Origin: an uncultured Lachnospiraceae bacterium | GTDB taxonomy: Bacteria > Bacillota > Clostridia > Lachnospirales > Lachnospiraceae | Direction: 5' to 3' | Length of the DNA: 31,154 bases | Assembly (NCBI GenBank): GCA_910577785.1 | Contig: CAJTNT010000041.1 | Location: 1 to 31,154 of the forward strand | Part shown: piece after piece, positions 16,978-24,241 of the stretch | Layout of the letters: every line of letters begins with the position of its first letter | How positions within the stretch are numbered: the first letter of the stretch is position 1 | Notes under the pieces: generated by a model | Told to the model about the DNA's origin: nothing | Databases searched by the model: none | Seen by the model: only the letters and a program-made list of their open reading frames with translations | Program-made: the position numbers and the translations under genes

Positions 16978-17928
16978 ATGAAATGGGAAAAATACACCAT
17001 CCGCACCACAACAGAGGCAGAAGATTTTGTCAGCAGCATGCTGGCAGACCTGGGAGTGGAAGGCGTCCAGATTGAGGATAACATCCCCCTCTCCGCAGAG
17101 GAAAAGGCGCAGCTGTTCATAGATATCCTGCCAGAGCTTCCTCCGGATGACGGAGAGGCTTCCGTGAGCTTTTTCCTGGAGGCAGGGGAGCCGCACGAAG
17201 AGCTTTTGGCACAGGTACGGGATGGATTGGAAGGCCTGCGGGCGTTTGTAGAAATCGGGGCAGGCGCCATCCGGCAAGGGGAAACCGAGGACAAAGACTG
17301 GATCAATAACTGGAAGCAGTATTTTAAGCCTTTTGTGATTGAAGATATCCTGATTAAGCCCACCTGGGAGGAAGTCCCGGATCTGCAGGGCTATCGCCAT
17401 GTGATTGAGATTGACCCAGGGATTTCTTTTGGCACGGGCAGGCACGAGACAACACAGCTCTGCATCCGCCAGCTCTGCTGGCATCTTAAGCCAGGGGATA
17501 AGCTTCTGGATGTGGGCTGCGGGAGCGGGATCCTTTCCTTGGTTGGCCTTAAATTGGGCGCAGGCAGGGTAACAGGGACAGACATTGACCCAATCTGCAT
17601 GGAGGCCGCTAGGGAAAACCTGCTGGCCAACCATCTGCCAGAGGAACAGGCCTTATTTTGCCAGGGCAACTTGATTGACGACCCAGGGCTGCAGGAGAGG
17701 GTAGGCGATGGGTATGATATTGTAACCGCCAATATCCTGGCGGATGTTATCATTCCCTTAAGCCCTGTGATCCCCAGGCATGTGAAGCAGGGAGGCATCT
17801 ATATTTCCAGCGGGATTATTGATTTCAAGGAAGAGCCTGTAAAGGCAGCCGTCCAGGCTGCAGGCTTTGAGATTTTAGAAGTCAGCCGCCAGGGCGAATG
17901 GGTGGGCATAACCGCCAGGAAGCTTTAA
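16978..17928 (+). CDS. prmA: Ribosomal protein L11 methyltransferase PrmA
   Basis: S-adenosylmethionine-dependent enzyme that methylates ribosomal protein L11. The 316 residues match the family length. The N-terminal substrate-recognition domain (MKWEKYTIRTTTEAEDF) is followed by a Rossmann methyltransferase fold with motif I LLDVGCGSGILSL (near residue 180), the acidic loop GTDIDP, and a NILADVI motif corresponding to the family's N-[IL]-x-A catalytic region. It has an AAAGGAG ribosome site before ATG 16978. Placement after dnaJ and before rsmE is the usual Firmicute arrangement, apart from the intervening transglutaminase gene. Confidence 0.95.
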   Translation: MKWEKYTIRTTTEAEDFVSSMLADLGVEGVQIEDNIPLSAEEKAQLFIDILPELPPDDGEASVSFFLEAGEPHEELLAQVRDGLEGLRAFVEIGAGAIRQGETEDKDWINNWKQYFKPFVIEDILIKPTWEEVPDLQGYRHVIEIDPGISFGTGRHETTQLCIRQLCWHLKPGDKLLDVGCGSGILSLVGLKLGAGRVTGTDIDPICMEAARENLLANHLPEEQALFCQGNLIDDPGLQERVGDGYDIVTANILADVIIPLSPVIPRHVKQGGIYISSGIIDFKEEPVKAAVQAAGFEILEVSRQGEWVGITARKL

Positions 17929-18029
17929 CGATACAAGGCGTCAGATAAATCTGTGGCTCAATATCATGGGCTGGCGCGATACCTATGGCAGATTTCATCG
18001 TCCATGAGCATAGAAAAGAGGAGAGCAAA

Positions 18030-18776
18030 ATGTTTCAGTTTTTTGTAGATCCTGGGCAGATTGCAGGCCAGGAAGTGATGATTTGCGGCGCGGATGTAAA
18101 CCATATCAAAAACGCCCTCCGCATGCGCCCAGGGGAGCGTGTGCGCGTCAGTGACCAGCAAGGAAACGATTTCTTATGCGAGATTACCCAGATGGAAGCA
18201 CAGGAAGTCCGGCTGCATATTCTGGAAGCCTGCCAGGGGACGGAATTGCCTGTGCGGGTTACCCTGTTCCAGGCGCTTCCCAAAAGCGACAAGATGGAAT
18301 GGGTCATCCAGAAATCCATTGAGCTGGGGGTGCATGAGATTGTCCCTATGGCCACGCAAAACTGCGTGGTAAAGTTAGAGGCCAGGCGGGCGGAAGCCAA
18401 ACGCGCCCGTTGGCAGGCCATTGCAGAAAGCGCAGCCAAGCAGTCGAAGCGCAGCATTATTCCGCAGGTTGGCGCTATACGGAGTTTTTCTGAGGCCATG
18501 GAGGATGCCAAAGCCCTTGATGTCCGTCTCTTCCCTTATGAGCAGGAACGGGGCATGGCGCATACCCGTGAAGTCTTCCAAGGCTTGGACAAAGGCAGTT
18601 CCATCGGCATTTTCATAGGGCCGGAGGGCGGCTTTTCCTCCCATGAGGTTGAAATGGCCAAGAAAGAGGAAGCGCGGGGGCAGATGGAAATCATTTCCCT
18701 GGGAAACCGTATCCTGCGCACGGAGACGGCTGCCTCTGCCGCCCTGGCCATGCTGGTCTATACCTTGGAAGCGTAA
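18030..18776 (+). CDS. rsmE: 16S rRNA (uracil1498-N3)-methyltransferase RsmE
   Basis: SPOUT-class methyltransferase modifying U1498 of 16S rRNA. The 248-residue protein has the N-terminal PUA-like domain (MFQFFVDPGQI, then HIKNALRMRPGERVRVSD) and the C-terminal knotted domain with FIGPEGGFSSHEVE (from about residue 194) and ISLGNRILRTETAA, which form the cofactor site. ATG 18030 is preferred: AGAGGAG ends 6 bases upstream and the family normally begins at this FFV segment. An in-frame ATG at 17985 would add 15 residues without a ribosome site. It follows prmA by 101 bases. Confidence 0.95.
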   Translation: MFQFFVDPGQIAGQEVMICGADVNHIKNALRMRPGERVRVSDQQGNDFLCEITQMEAQEVRLHILEACQGTELPVRVTLFQALPKSDKMEWVIQKSIELGVHEIVPMATQNCVVKLEARRAEAKRARWQAIAESAAKQSKRSIIPQVGAIRSFSEAMEDAKALDVRLFPYEQERGMAHTREVFQGLDKGSSIGIFIGPEGGFSSHEVEMAKKEEARGQMEIISLGNRILRTETAASAALAMLVYTLEA

Positions 18777-18799
18777 AATAATATATCTTGGAGAGAACA

Positions 18800-19954
18800 A
18801 TGGAAGCATATTTTGATAATGCAGCAACTACAAAATGTTCGGATGCGGCCAAAGCACTTATGGCCCGCGTCTTATGTGAGGATTACGGCAATCCGTCCTC
18901 CCTCCACCGCAAAGGAATGGAAGGCGAAGCTCACCTTAGGGAGGCCGCAGCCCGTATCAGCAAGACCCTGAAGTCCAAACCCTCAGAGATTGTCTTTACT
19001 TCCGGGGGGACGGAAGCCAATAACCTGGCCATTATTGGCGCCGCCCTGGCCAACCGGCGAAGCGGCATGCATCTGGTTACCACCCGGGTGGAACATCCCG
19101 CCGTGGCGAACCCGATGAAGTTCTTGGAAGAACAGGGATTTTCGGTTACTTATTTGGAGGTAGACAGGGATGGCAGGATTTCCCTGGAAGAGCTGGAGGA
19201 ATCGCTTACGCCGGAGACGATCCTGGTGTCTATCATGTATGTCAACAATGAAATCGGCGCGGTAGAGCCAATTGCAGAGGCCGGCCAAATCATTAAGCAG
19301 AGAAACCCAGGCGTCCTGTTCCATGTGGACGCTATCCAGGCTTATGGAAAATACAAGATATACCCACAAAAGCTGGGCATTGACTTCCTGTCTGTCAGCG
19401 GGCATAAAATCCATGGCCCCAAAGGCATCGGCTTCCTCTATGCGAGGGAGAAGACGAAGCTAAAGCCCATGCTCTATGGCGGCGGCCAGCAAAAGGGCCT
19501 GCGCTCTGGTACGGAGAACGTGCCAGGCATTGCCGCCCTGGGACAGGCTGCAATGGAGGCCTATGAGGATTTAGCGCATAAGCAGGAGCATCTGTATCAG
19601 CTCAAGGAAGCCTTTGTCCATGGGCTGGCAGAGGAACCCTGGGCGCATTTCAATGGCAGGACAGGCCGGGACGGCGCGCCGCATATCCTAAGCCTCAGCA
19701 TAGACGGCGTGCGCAGTGAGGTGCTGCTCCATGCCCTGGAGGATCGGCAGATTTATGTGTCCGCAGGAAGCGCCTGCTCTTCCCACAAGCCGGCTCCCAG
19801 CGCTACCTTAAGGGCTATCCAGATCCCCAAGGAGCATTTAGGCTCTACCATCCGTATCAGCTTCTGTGCGGAGAACACCCTGGAAGAAGTGGAGTACTGC
19901 CTGTCTGCCCTAAAGGACATTGTCCCTATGCTTCGGAAGTTCACCAGGCATTAA
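18800..19954 (+). CDS. Cysteine desulfurase (NifS/IscS family)
   Basis: Pyridoxal-phosphate enzyme that takes sulfur from cysteine as a persulfide. The 384 residues show the class V aminotransferase fold: N-terminal AYFDNAATT, FTSGGTEANNLAI, the PLP-binding Lys203 in SVSGHKIHGPKG, and the catalytic Cys326 in SAGSACSSHKPAPS. The gene sits 43 bases before thiI, so it most likely supplies sulfur for tRNA 4-thiouridine and possibly thiamine (inference from the well-known NifS-ThiI pairing in Firmicutes). ATG 18800 has GGAGAG just upstream; a TTG at 18788 lies before that ribosome site and is unlikely. It begins 23 bases after rsmE. Confidence 0.94.
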   Translation: MEAYFDNAATTKCSDAAKALMARVLCEDYGNPSSLHRKGMEGEAHLREAAARISKTLKSKPSEIVFTSGGTEANNLAIIGAALANRRSGMHLVTTRVEHPAVANPMKFLEEQGFSVTYLEVDRDGRISLEELEESLTPETILVSIMYVNNEIGAVEPIAEAGQIIKQRNPGVLFHVDAIQAYGKYKIYPQKLGIDFLSVSGHKIHGPKGIGFLYAREKTKLKPMLYGGGQQKGLRSGTENVPGIAALGQAAMEAYEDLAHKQEHLYQLKEAFVHGLAEEPWAHFNGRTGRDGAPHILSLSIDGVRSEVLLHALEDRQIYVSAGSACSSHKPAPSATLRAIQIPKEHLGSTIRISFCAENTLEEVEYCLSALKDIVPMLRKFTRH

Positions 19955-19997
19955 GGCTCTGTATGAAATACCATAAACACACAGGAGGATTCCCTAT

Positions 19998-21182
19998 ATG
20001 TCAAAAGCATTTTTAATTAAATATGGAGAAATCGGCATCAAAGGCAAGAACCGCCATCTGTTTGAAGACGCCCTGGTTCATCAGATCAAATACGCCTTGA
20101 AGCCAATTGACGGTACCTTTCAGGTTACCAAAGAACAGGGGCGCATCTATATTGAAGCCTTGGGGGAGTGCGACCAGGAGGAAGTAATCGGACGATTGCA
20201 GTGTGTATTTGGAATCGTAGGCATCTGTCCAGTGGAAATCAGGGAAGACCAGGGCTTTGAACAGCTGGTGCAGGATGTGCTTTCCTATCTGGAAGCTCGT
20301 TATGCATCCCAATCCCTGACCTTTAAGGTCCATACCCGCAGAGCCAGGAAGGATTACCCCATGCCTTCTATGGAAGTCAATGCCGCACTGGGCGAGCGCA
20401 TCCTGGAGGCCTTCCCGAACATGAAGGTAGACGTCCACAATCCGCAGCTGATGCTGCAAATTGAAATCCGCAGGAAAATCAATATCTATTCCCAGACCAT
20501 CCCAGGGCCTGGCGGCATGCCGGTAGGCACCAATGGCAAAGGCATGCTGCTTCTGTCCGGCGGGATTGACAGCCCTGTGGCAGGTTATATGATTGCCAAG
20601 CGCGGCGTGAAGATCGACGCGGTCTATTTCCATGCGCCCCCTTATACCAGCGAGCGGGCGAAGCAGAAAGTGATTGACCTTGCGAAGATTATTGCAAAAT
20701 ACGCGGGGCCGATCTATCTTAAGGTGGTAGACTTCACAGCCATTCAGATGTATATTTATGAGAAATGCCCGCATGATGAGCTGACGATACTTATGCGGCG
20801 CTATATGATGCGGATTGCAGAGCATTTTGCAGAAGAGACAGAATCCCTTGGGCTTATCACAGGGGAAAGCATTGGCCAGGTGGCCAGCCAGACCATGCAC
20901 TCCCTGGCAGCTACGGATGATGTGTGCAGGTTCCCGGTATACCGCCCGCTGATTGGCTTTGACAAAATTGAGATTATTAACATTTCGGAGAAAATCGGCA
21001 CTTATGAGACTTCCATCCTGCCCTATGAGGACTGCTGTACGATTTTTGTGGCCAAGCATCCAGTGACAAAGCCCAGCCTGAAAGCCATCCGGCGTTCCGA
21101 GCTGAAGCTGCAGGAGCAGATTGAGGAAATGGTAAAGACAGCCATAGAGACGACAGAGACCATTGTTGTGGAGGCAGAGTAG
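19998..21182 (+). CDS. thiI: tRNA 4-thiouridine synthase ThiI
   Basis: ATP-dependent sulfurtransferase that makes 4-thiouridine at tRNA position 8, and in some organisms feeds thiamine thiazole synthesis. The 394 residues comprise an N-terminal ferredoxin-like and THUMP RNA-binding part (KYGEIGIKGKNRHLFEDAL), then a PP-loop AANH domain with SGGIDSP at 187-193, and a conserved end, LPYEDCCTIFVAKHP. There is no C-terminal rhodanese domain, unlike E. coli ThiI but as in Bacillus, where a dedicated NifS-like protein delivers the sulfur; that partner is encoded immediately upstream. AGGAGG is present before ATG 19998. Last plus-strand gene before the inverted HPr-like gene. Confidence 0.96.
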   Translation: MSKAFLIKYGEIGIKGKNRHLFEDALVHQIKYALKPIDGTFQVTKEQGRIYIEALGECDQEEVIGRLQCVFGIVGICPVEIREDQGFEQLVQDVLSYLEARYASQSLTFKVHTRRARKDYPMPSMEVNAALGERILEAFPNMKVDVHNPQLMLQIEIRRKINIYSQTIPGPGGMPVGTNGKGMLLLSGGIDSPVAGYMIAKRGVKIDAVYFHAPPYTSERAKQKVIDLAKIIAKYAGPIYLKVVDFTAIQMYIYEKCPHDELTILMRRYMMRIAEHFAEETESLGLITGESIGQVASQTMHSLAATDDVCRFPVYRPLIGFDKIEIINISEKIGTYETSILPYEDCCTIFVAKHPVTKPSLKAIRRSELKLQEQIEEMVKTAIETTETIVVEAE

Positions 21183-21200
21183 GAACGGTGGTTATGGCAG

Positions 21201-21233
21201 GAAAGGAAAACCCCCATGCCGCGGGCATGGGGG
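21201..21233 (-). terminator. Rho-independent terminator of the HPr-like gene
   Basis: CCCCCATGCC (21211-21220) and GGCATGGGGG (21224-21233) form a perfect ten-pair stem with a three-base loop. On the minus strand it is followed by TTTTCCTTTCC, so it best fits the end of the minus-strand HPr-like gene. On the plus strand there is no T-run, although the stem could still slow transcription after thiI. Confidence 0.75.
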
Positions 21234-21282
21234 TAGGTATGTAAGGGCGCAGGTGAAACTATGATAAGCGCCTGCCGTTATT

Positions 21283-21513
21283 TTATACCAGGTAAGGAGC
21301 CAATACGTCCATTATCTTATCCATTTCGTCCTCTGCATGGATGGCCAAGTCAATGGGTTTGGATAAATCAAGGCTGAAAATACCCATAATAGATTTAGCA
21401 TCAATGACGTACCTTCCAGAGATTAAATCGAAATCGTATTCAAACTGTGTGATTGCATTCACAAAAGATTTTACTTTGTCAATGGAATTAAGGGAAATCT
21501 GTACTGTTTTCAT
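21283..21513 (-). CDS. HPr-family protein lacking the phosphotransfer histidine (Crh-like)
   Basis: A 76-residue HPr-fold protein. The segment DAKSIMGIFSLDL (38-50) matches the HPr regulatory-serine region (Ser46 in HPr; here Ser41), the site of HPr kinase in Firmicutes. Where HPr has GLHARPA around His15, this protein has LNSIDKVKSF, so the PEP-dependent phosphotransfer histidine is missing. That resembles Crh of Bacillus, which works in catabolite repression rather than sugar transport, but Crh-like function is inference. AAGGAGG lies 6 bases before its ATG. It is transcribed opposite to its neighbours thiI and mtaB and has its own terminator. Confidence 0.85.
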   Translation of the reverse strand: MKTVQISLNSIDKVKSFVNAITQFEYDFDLISGRYVIDAKSIMGIFSLDLSKPIDLAIHAEDEMDKIMDVLAPYLV

Positions 21514-21587
21514 GAAATACCTCCTTAAGCATTATAATTTTGATACCTTAGCACTCCCCACAGCAGAAGCAAGGGGGGTATGACATA

Positions 21588-21615
21588 TTGGATAATATCG
21601 TTAATATCATATCTT
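21588..21615 (+). promoter_or_regulatory. Possible promoter upstream of mtaB
   Basis: TTGGAT at 21588-21593 and TATCTT at 21610-21615 are separated by 16 bases in an AT-rich stretch. The -10 box equals that of the hrcA promoter. The inverted HPr-like gene separates mtaB from thiI, so a local promoter is expected, but the match is only moderate. Confidence 0.35.
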
Positions 21616-21724
21616 TTTTTCCAATAAAAGTCAATAGCCATGGAATCAATTTTAGGGGTAAATTTTACAGATAATAGTGGGCGACCATGGTTTTAGACAG
21701 ATTGCAGCAGAAAGGAAAAGTTCT

Positions 21725-23137
21725 ATGAAAAAGGCGGCATTACACAATCTAGGCTGTAAAGTAAATGCATATGAGACGGAAGCCATGCAGCAGATGCTCG
21801 AGCAGGCAGGATATGAAATTGTGCCCTTTGAAGAAAAAGCAGATGTCTATATCATCAACACTTGCTCGGTCACCAATATGGCAGACCGTAAATCCAGGCA
21901 GATGCTCCATCGGGCCAAAAAGAAGAACCCGGACAGCGTGGTGGTGGCGGCAGGCTGTTATGTGCAGACCTCTCCAAGCCAGGCGCAGGCAGACCCGGCA
22001 GTAGATATTCTGATTGGGAATAATAAAAAGCATGAACTGCCAGAAATCCTGGAACGTTTTTGGGCAGGGCAAAGGGAAAGTGTCCCAAGCCAGCGCCAGG
22101 CGGCAGCAGAAGAAAGAACACCTAAATATCAGGCAATCGGAGATATTGCTGCGGATAAAGGATATGAAAGGCTGCAGATTAGCCATACAGCCGAACATAC
22201 CAGGGCATTTCTCAAGGTACAGGACGGCTGCAACCAGTTCTGTAGCTATTGTATCATCCCTTATGCCAGGGGACGGGTACGCAGCCGGGAGTTATCTGAC
22301 GTAGTACAGGAAGTGCAATTTCTGGCGGCAAGCGGATACCAGGAAGTAGTGCTGACAGGTATCCATTTGAGTTCCTATGGCGTGGGCTTGCAGGAAAAAA
22401 TTGGCTTGCTGGATTTAATCCGAAGCATCCATGCCATCCAGGGGATTGCGCGTATCCGCCTGGGTTCCCTGGAACCTCAGATCATAACCGAAGATTTTGT
22501 CCGTGAACTGTCGCTCCTGCCCAAGGTTTGCCCTCATTTCCACTTATCCTTGCAAAGCGGCTGCGACGCCACCCTCAAGAGGATGAACCGCAGATATAGC
22601 TGCCAAGAATATGAAGAACGCTGCCGCCTGCTGCGTAAGTATTTCCTGCACCCAGCGATTACTACAGATGTAATCGTAGGCTTTCCGGGGGAAACGGAGG
22701 AAGAGTTTGCCGTCACCAGGGAGTTCCTGACGAAAATAGGTTTTTTTGAAATGCATATCTTCAAGTATTCCCTGCGGGAAGGCACCCGCGCCGCACAGAT
22801 GCCAGGACAGGTAGCGGAAGAAATCAAGGCTCGCCGCAGCGAAACCCTTTTTGCAGACGCTGCCCCCAGGAACCGGCAATTTTTAGAATGGTACCTGGGC
22901 AAGGAAGTAGAAGTATTAATAGAAGAAAAAACTCTAATCGGAGGTTGCCCCTATTACATCGGCCATACCAAAGAGTACGTAAAAGCAGCCTTGCCCATAG
23001 AAAAGGACACGGCGCCGGACTTAACAAATCATCTGGTGAAAGGCCTTGGGGCATCCCTCCTGGGGCAAGATATGCTGGTTATATTTCATGGGAATGTCCC
23101 CGCCGTGAATCGTTACTATGAGCGGCCAAAAAACTAA
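21725..23137 (+). CDS. mtaB: tRNA t6A37 methylthiotransferase MtaB
   Basis: Radical SAM enzyme that adds a methylthio group to N6-threonylcarbamoyladenosine at position 37 of ANN-decoding tRNAs. The 470 residues show the UPF0004 domain with auxiliary-cluster cysteines Cys11 (NLGCKVNAYE), Cys47 (NTCSVTNMADRKSRQ) and Cys78 (AAGCYVQ), then the radical SAM CNQFCSYC motif (Cys169, 173, 176) followed by YARGRVRSRE, and a C-terminal TRAM-like RNA-binding region. The GCKVN and CSVTNMAD signatures favour MtaB over MiaB or RimO. ATG 21725 is preferred, with GAAAGGA upstream; an earlier in-frame start at 21677 lacks a ribosome site. mtaB commonly follows the dnaJ-prmA-rsmE block in Clostridia. Confidence 0.93.
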   Translation: MKKAALHNLGCKVNAYETEAMQQMLEQAGYEIVPFEEKADVYIINTCSVTNMADRKSRQMLHRAKKKNPDSVVVAAGCYVQTSPSQAQADPAVDILIGNNKKHELPEILERFWAGQRESVPSQRQAAAEERTPKYQAIGDIAADKGYERLQISHTAEHTRAFLKVQDGCNQFCSYCIIPYARGRVRSRELSDVVQEVQFLAASGYQEVVLTGIHLSSYGVGLQEKIGLLDLIRSIHAIQGIARIRLGSLEPQIITEDFVRELSLLPKVCPHFHLSLQSGCDATLKRMNRRYSCQEYEERCRLLRKYFLHPAITTDVIVGFPGETEEEFAVTREFLTKIGFFEMHIFKYSLREGTRAAQMPGQVAEEIKARRSETLFADAAPRNRQFLEWYLGKEVEVLIEEKTLIGGCPYYIGHTKEYVKAALPIEKDTAPDLTNHLVKGLGASLLGQDMLVIFHGNVPAVNRYYERPKN

Positions 23138-23140
23138 CAG

Positions 23141-23169
23141 TTGCAATCTGCTTCTCAATGAGCTACAAT
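23141..23169 (+). promoter_or_regulatory. Candidate promoter of the coiled-coil protein gene
   Basis: TTGCAA (23141-23146), a 17-base spacer and TACAAT (23164-23169). A start near 23176 would exclude translation from the ATG at 23158 and so supports the TTG start at 23242. Confidence 0.5.
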
Positions 23170-23241
23170 TTCTATATAGAGCCACGAACAATGCACTTGT
23201 GGAACATATGCCAACAATTCAGGATAAGGGAGGCGTTACAT

Positions 23242-24153
23242 TTGGGAAGCTTTATGGACAAGCTGCAGAAGCAGGCGTACAAAGCAAAGGAAATGGGGAC
23301 AGAGAAGGAAAAGAGCCAGAATAAGGCGCAGAGGGAAGATTTTTTGTTAAGGCAGATAGAGGAATTTAAGGATAAGGCCAGGCAGCTCCAGAATACAATA
23401 AAAGAACAGCAGCAGGCTTCTGAGAAGCTGGCACAGAACCTGAATGCGCGGATGGAATCGGTAATTGCCAATATGGCTGGCCATCCAAATGAGTCAGATG
23501 CGGACATGGGAGAGAAACTGGATGCGCTGGGAGAGAAACTGGATGCATTAGAGCAGGCATTGCAAGAGAAAGCCGTTATGCAGCAGAAAGGGACAAACAG
23601 TCATTCGGAGAAGCAATTAGCAGAAATCAATGCAAAGCTCCAGTCCATTTCAGAGGAATCCAATGCAAGGCTCCAGTCCGTTTCAGAGGAATCCAATGCA
23701 AGGCTCCAGTCCTGTTTGGAGGAATCAGACAAAAAGCTGCAGGAGGCTGTTGGAAGCGTAGAAGAGAAGATGCAAGACCTGGCAGAGGCTGTCGAGGCGA
23801 ACCTGGAGGATCAGACAGAAGTGCTGAAAGCCCTGTTGGGTGAGGTTTCCGCCAATTTTGCCGCTGTCACTGCGGAGACAGCCAAGGGCTCAGAGGCTGT
23901 ACGGCAAGAGATTGCAGAAAAGCTGGAATCCGTACAGGCCGAATTGGGGGAAAAAGTACATAGTGAAAACGTAAAATGCTACCGCAATGTCCAGGTATTG
24001 GTAGAAGAGTTGGAGCAGAAAGTGGACTTAATTATGTCTGGGGAAGGCATGGGGAAGCTGGAGAAGAGGTTTGTGGGTCTGCAGATAGGGCTTGCCGTGA
24101 TCAATCTGATCGGGATTGTAATTATTGTTGGGCGCGTCCTGGGATTTTATTAA
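23242..24153 (+). CDS. Coiled-coil protein with a C-terminal membrane anchor, function unknown
   Basis: I do not recognise a family. The 303 residues are almost entirely predicted helix, rich in Glu, Lys, Gln and Ala, with a heptad duplication (GEKLDALGEKLDALEQ) and three 11-residue units (LQSISEESNAR, LQSVSEESNAR, LQSCLEESDKK), a hendecad-type coiled-coil pattern. The last 27 residues (FVGLQIGLAVINLIGIVIIVG) form one membrane segment, so this is probably a tail-anchored cytoplasmic rod. The start is chosen as TTG 23242 (MGSFMDKLQKQAYKAKE), because AAGGGAGG at 23226-23233 is 8 bases upstream and the alternative ATG at 23158 precedes the candidate transcription start. It sits alone between mtaB and the pyrophosphatase gene. 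A structural or envelope role is only a guess. Confidence 0.65.
   Translation: MGSFMDKLQKQAYKAKEMGTEKEKSQNKAQREDFLLRQIEEFKDKARQLQNTIKEQQQASEKLAQNLNARMESVIANMAGHPNESDADMGEKLDALGEKLDALEQALQEKAVMQQKGTNSHSEKQLAEINAKLQSISEESNARLQSVSEESNARLQSCLEESDKKLQEAVGSVEEKMQDLAEAVEANLEDQTEVLKALLGEVSANFAAVTAETAKGSEAVRQEIAEKLESVQAELGEKVHSENVKCYRNVQVLVEELEQKVDLIMSGEGMGKLEKRFVGLQIGLAVINLIGIVIIVGRVLGFY
23638..23736 (+). repeat. Three 33 bp in-frame tandem repeats
   Basis: Units begin at 23638, 23671 and 23704. The first two differ by a single base (ATT versus GTT) and the third is diverged. They encode the 11-residue coiled-coil units of the membrane-anchored protein. The near-identity of the first two units points to a recent duplication. 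Confidence 0.9.
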
Positions 24154-24174
24154 GCAATTCAGCAAGTCTGCGCA

Positions 24175-24192
24175 TTCCGTGAGAACATGATT
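24175..24192. repeat. Second copy of an 18-base motif shared with the hrcA upstream palindrome
   Basis: TTCCGTGAGAACATGATT is identical to the reverse complement of 8713-8730. Here the full palindrome is absent; only this arm, followed by TTCGCGGGGG, is seen. It lies in the 88-base gap before the pyrophosphatase gene. Confidence 0.6.
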
Positions 24193-24241
24193 TTCGCGGG
24201 GGCTTTGATTTAGGAACACAGTAACACATAGGGAGAATAGA

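Noticed and set aside
20013..21059. 348-residue minus-strand frame opposite thiI
   Set aside because: ThiI motifs prove that the plus strand codes; the antisense product has no recognisable domain or ribosome site.
21211..21233. Hairpin as the terminator of thiI on the plus strand
   Set aside because: No T-run follows on the plus strand; the T-rich tail is on the minus strand, so it is assigned to the HPr-like gene.
21531..21536. TATAAT on the minus strand before the HPr-like gene as its -10 box
   Set aside because: Transcription would start within the ribosome site, and no -35 box is seen at 16-18 bases.
21548..21556. TTAGCACTC, a CIRCE half-site, upstream of the HPr-like gene
   Set aside because: The partner half-site at the required 9-base spacing (21566-21574) matches only two of nine positions, so it is not a CIRCE operator.
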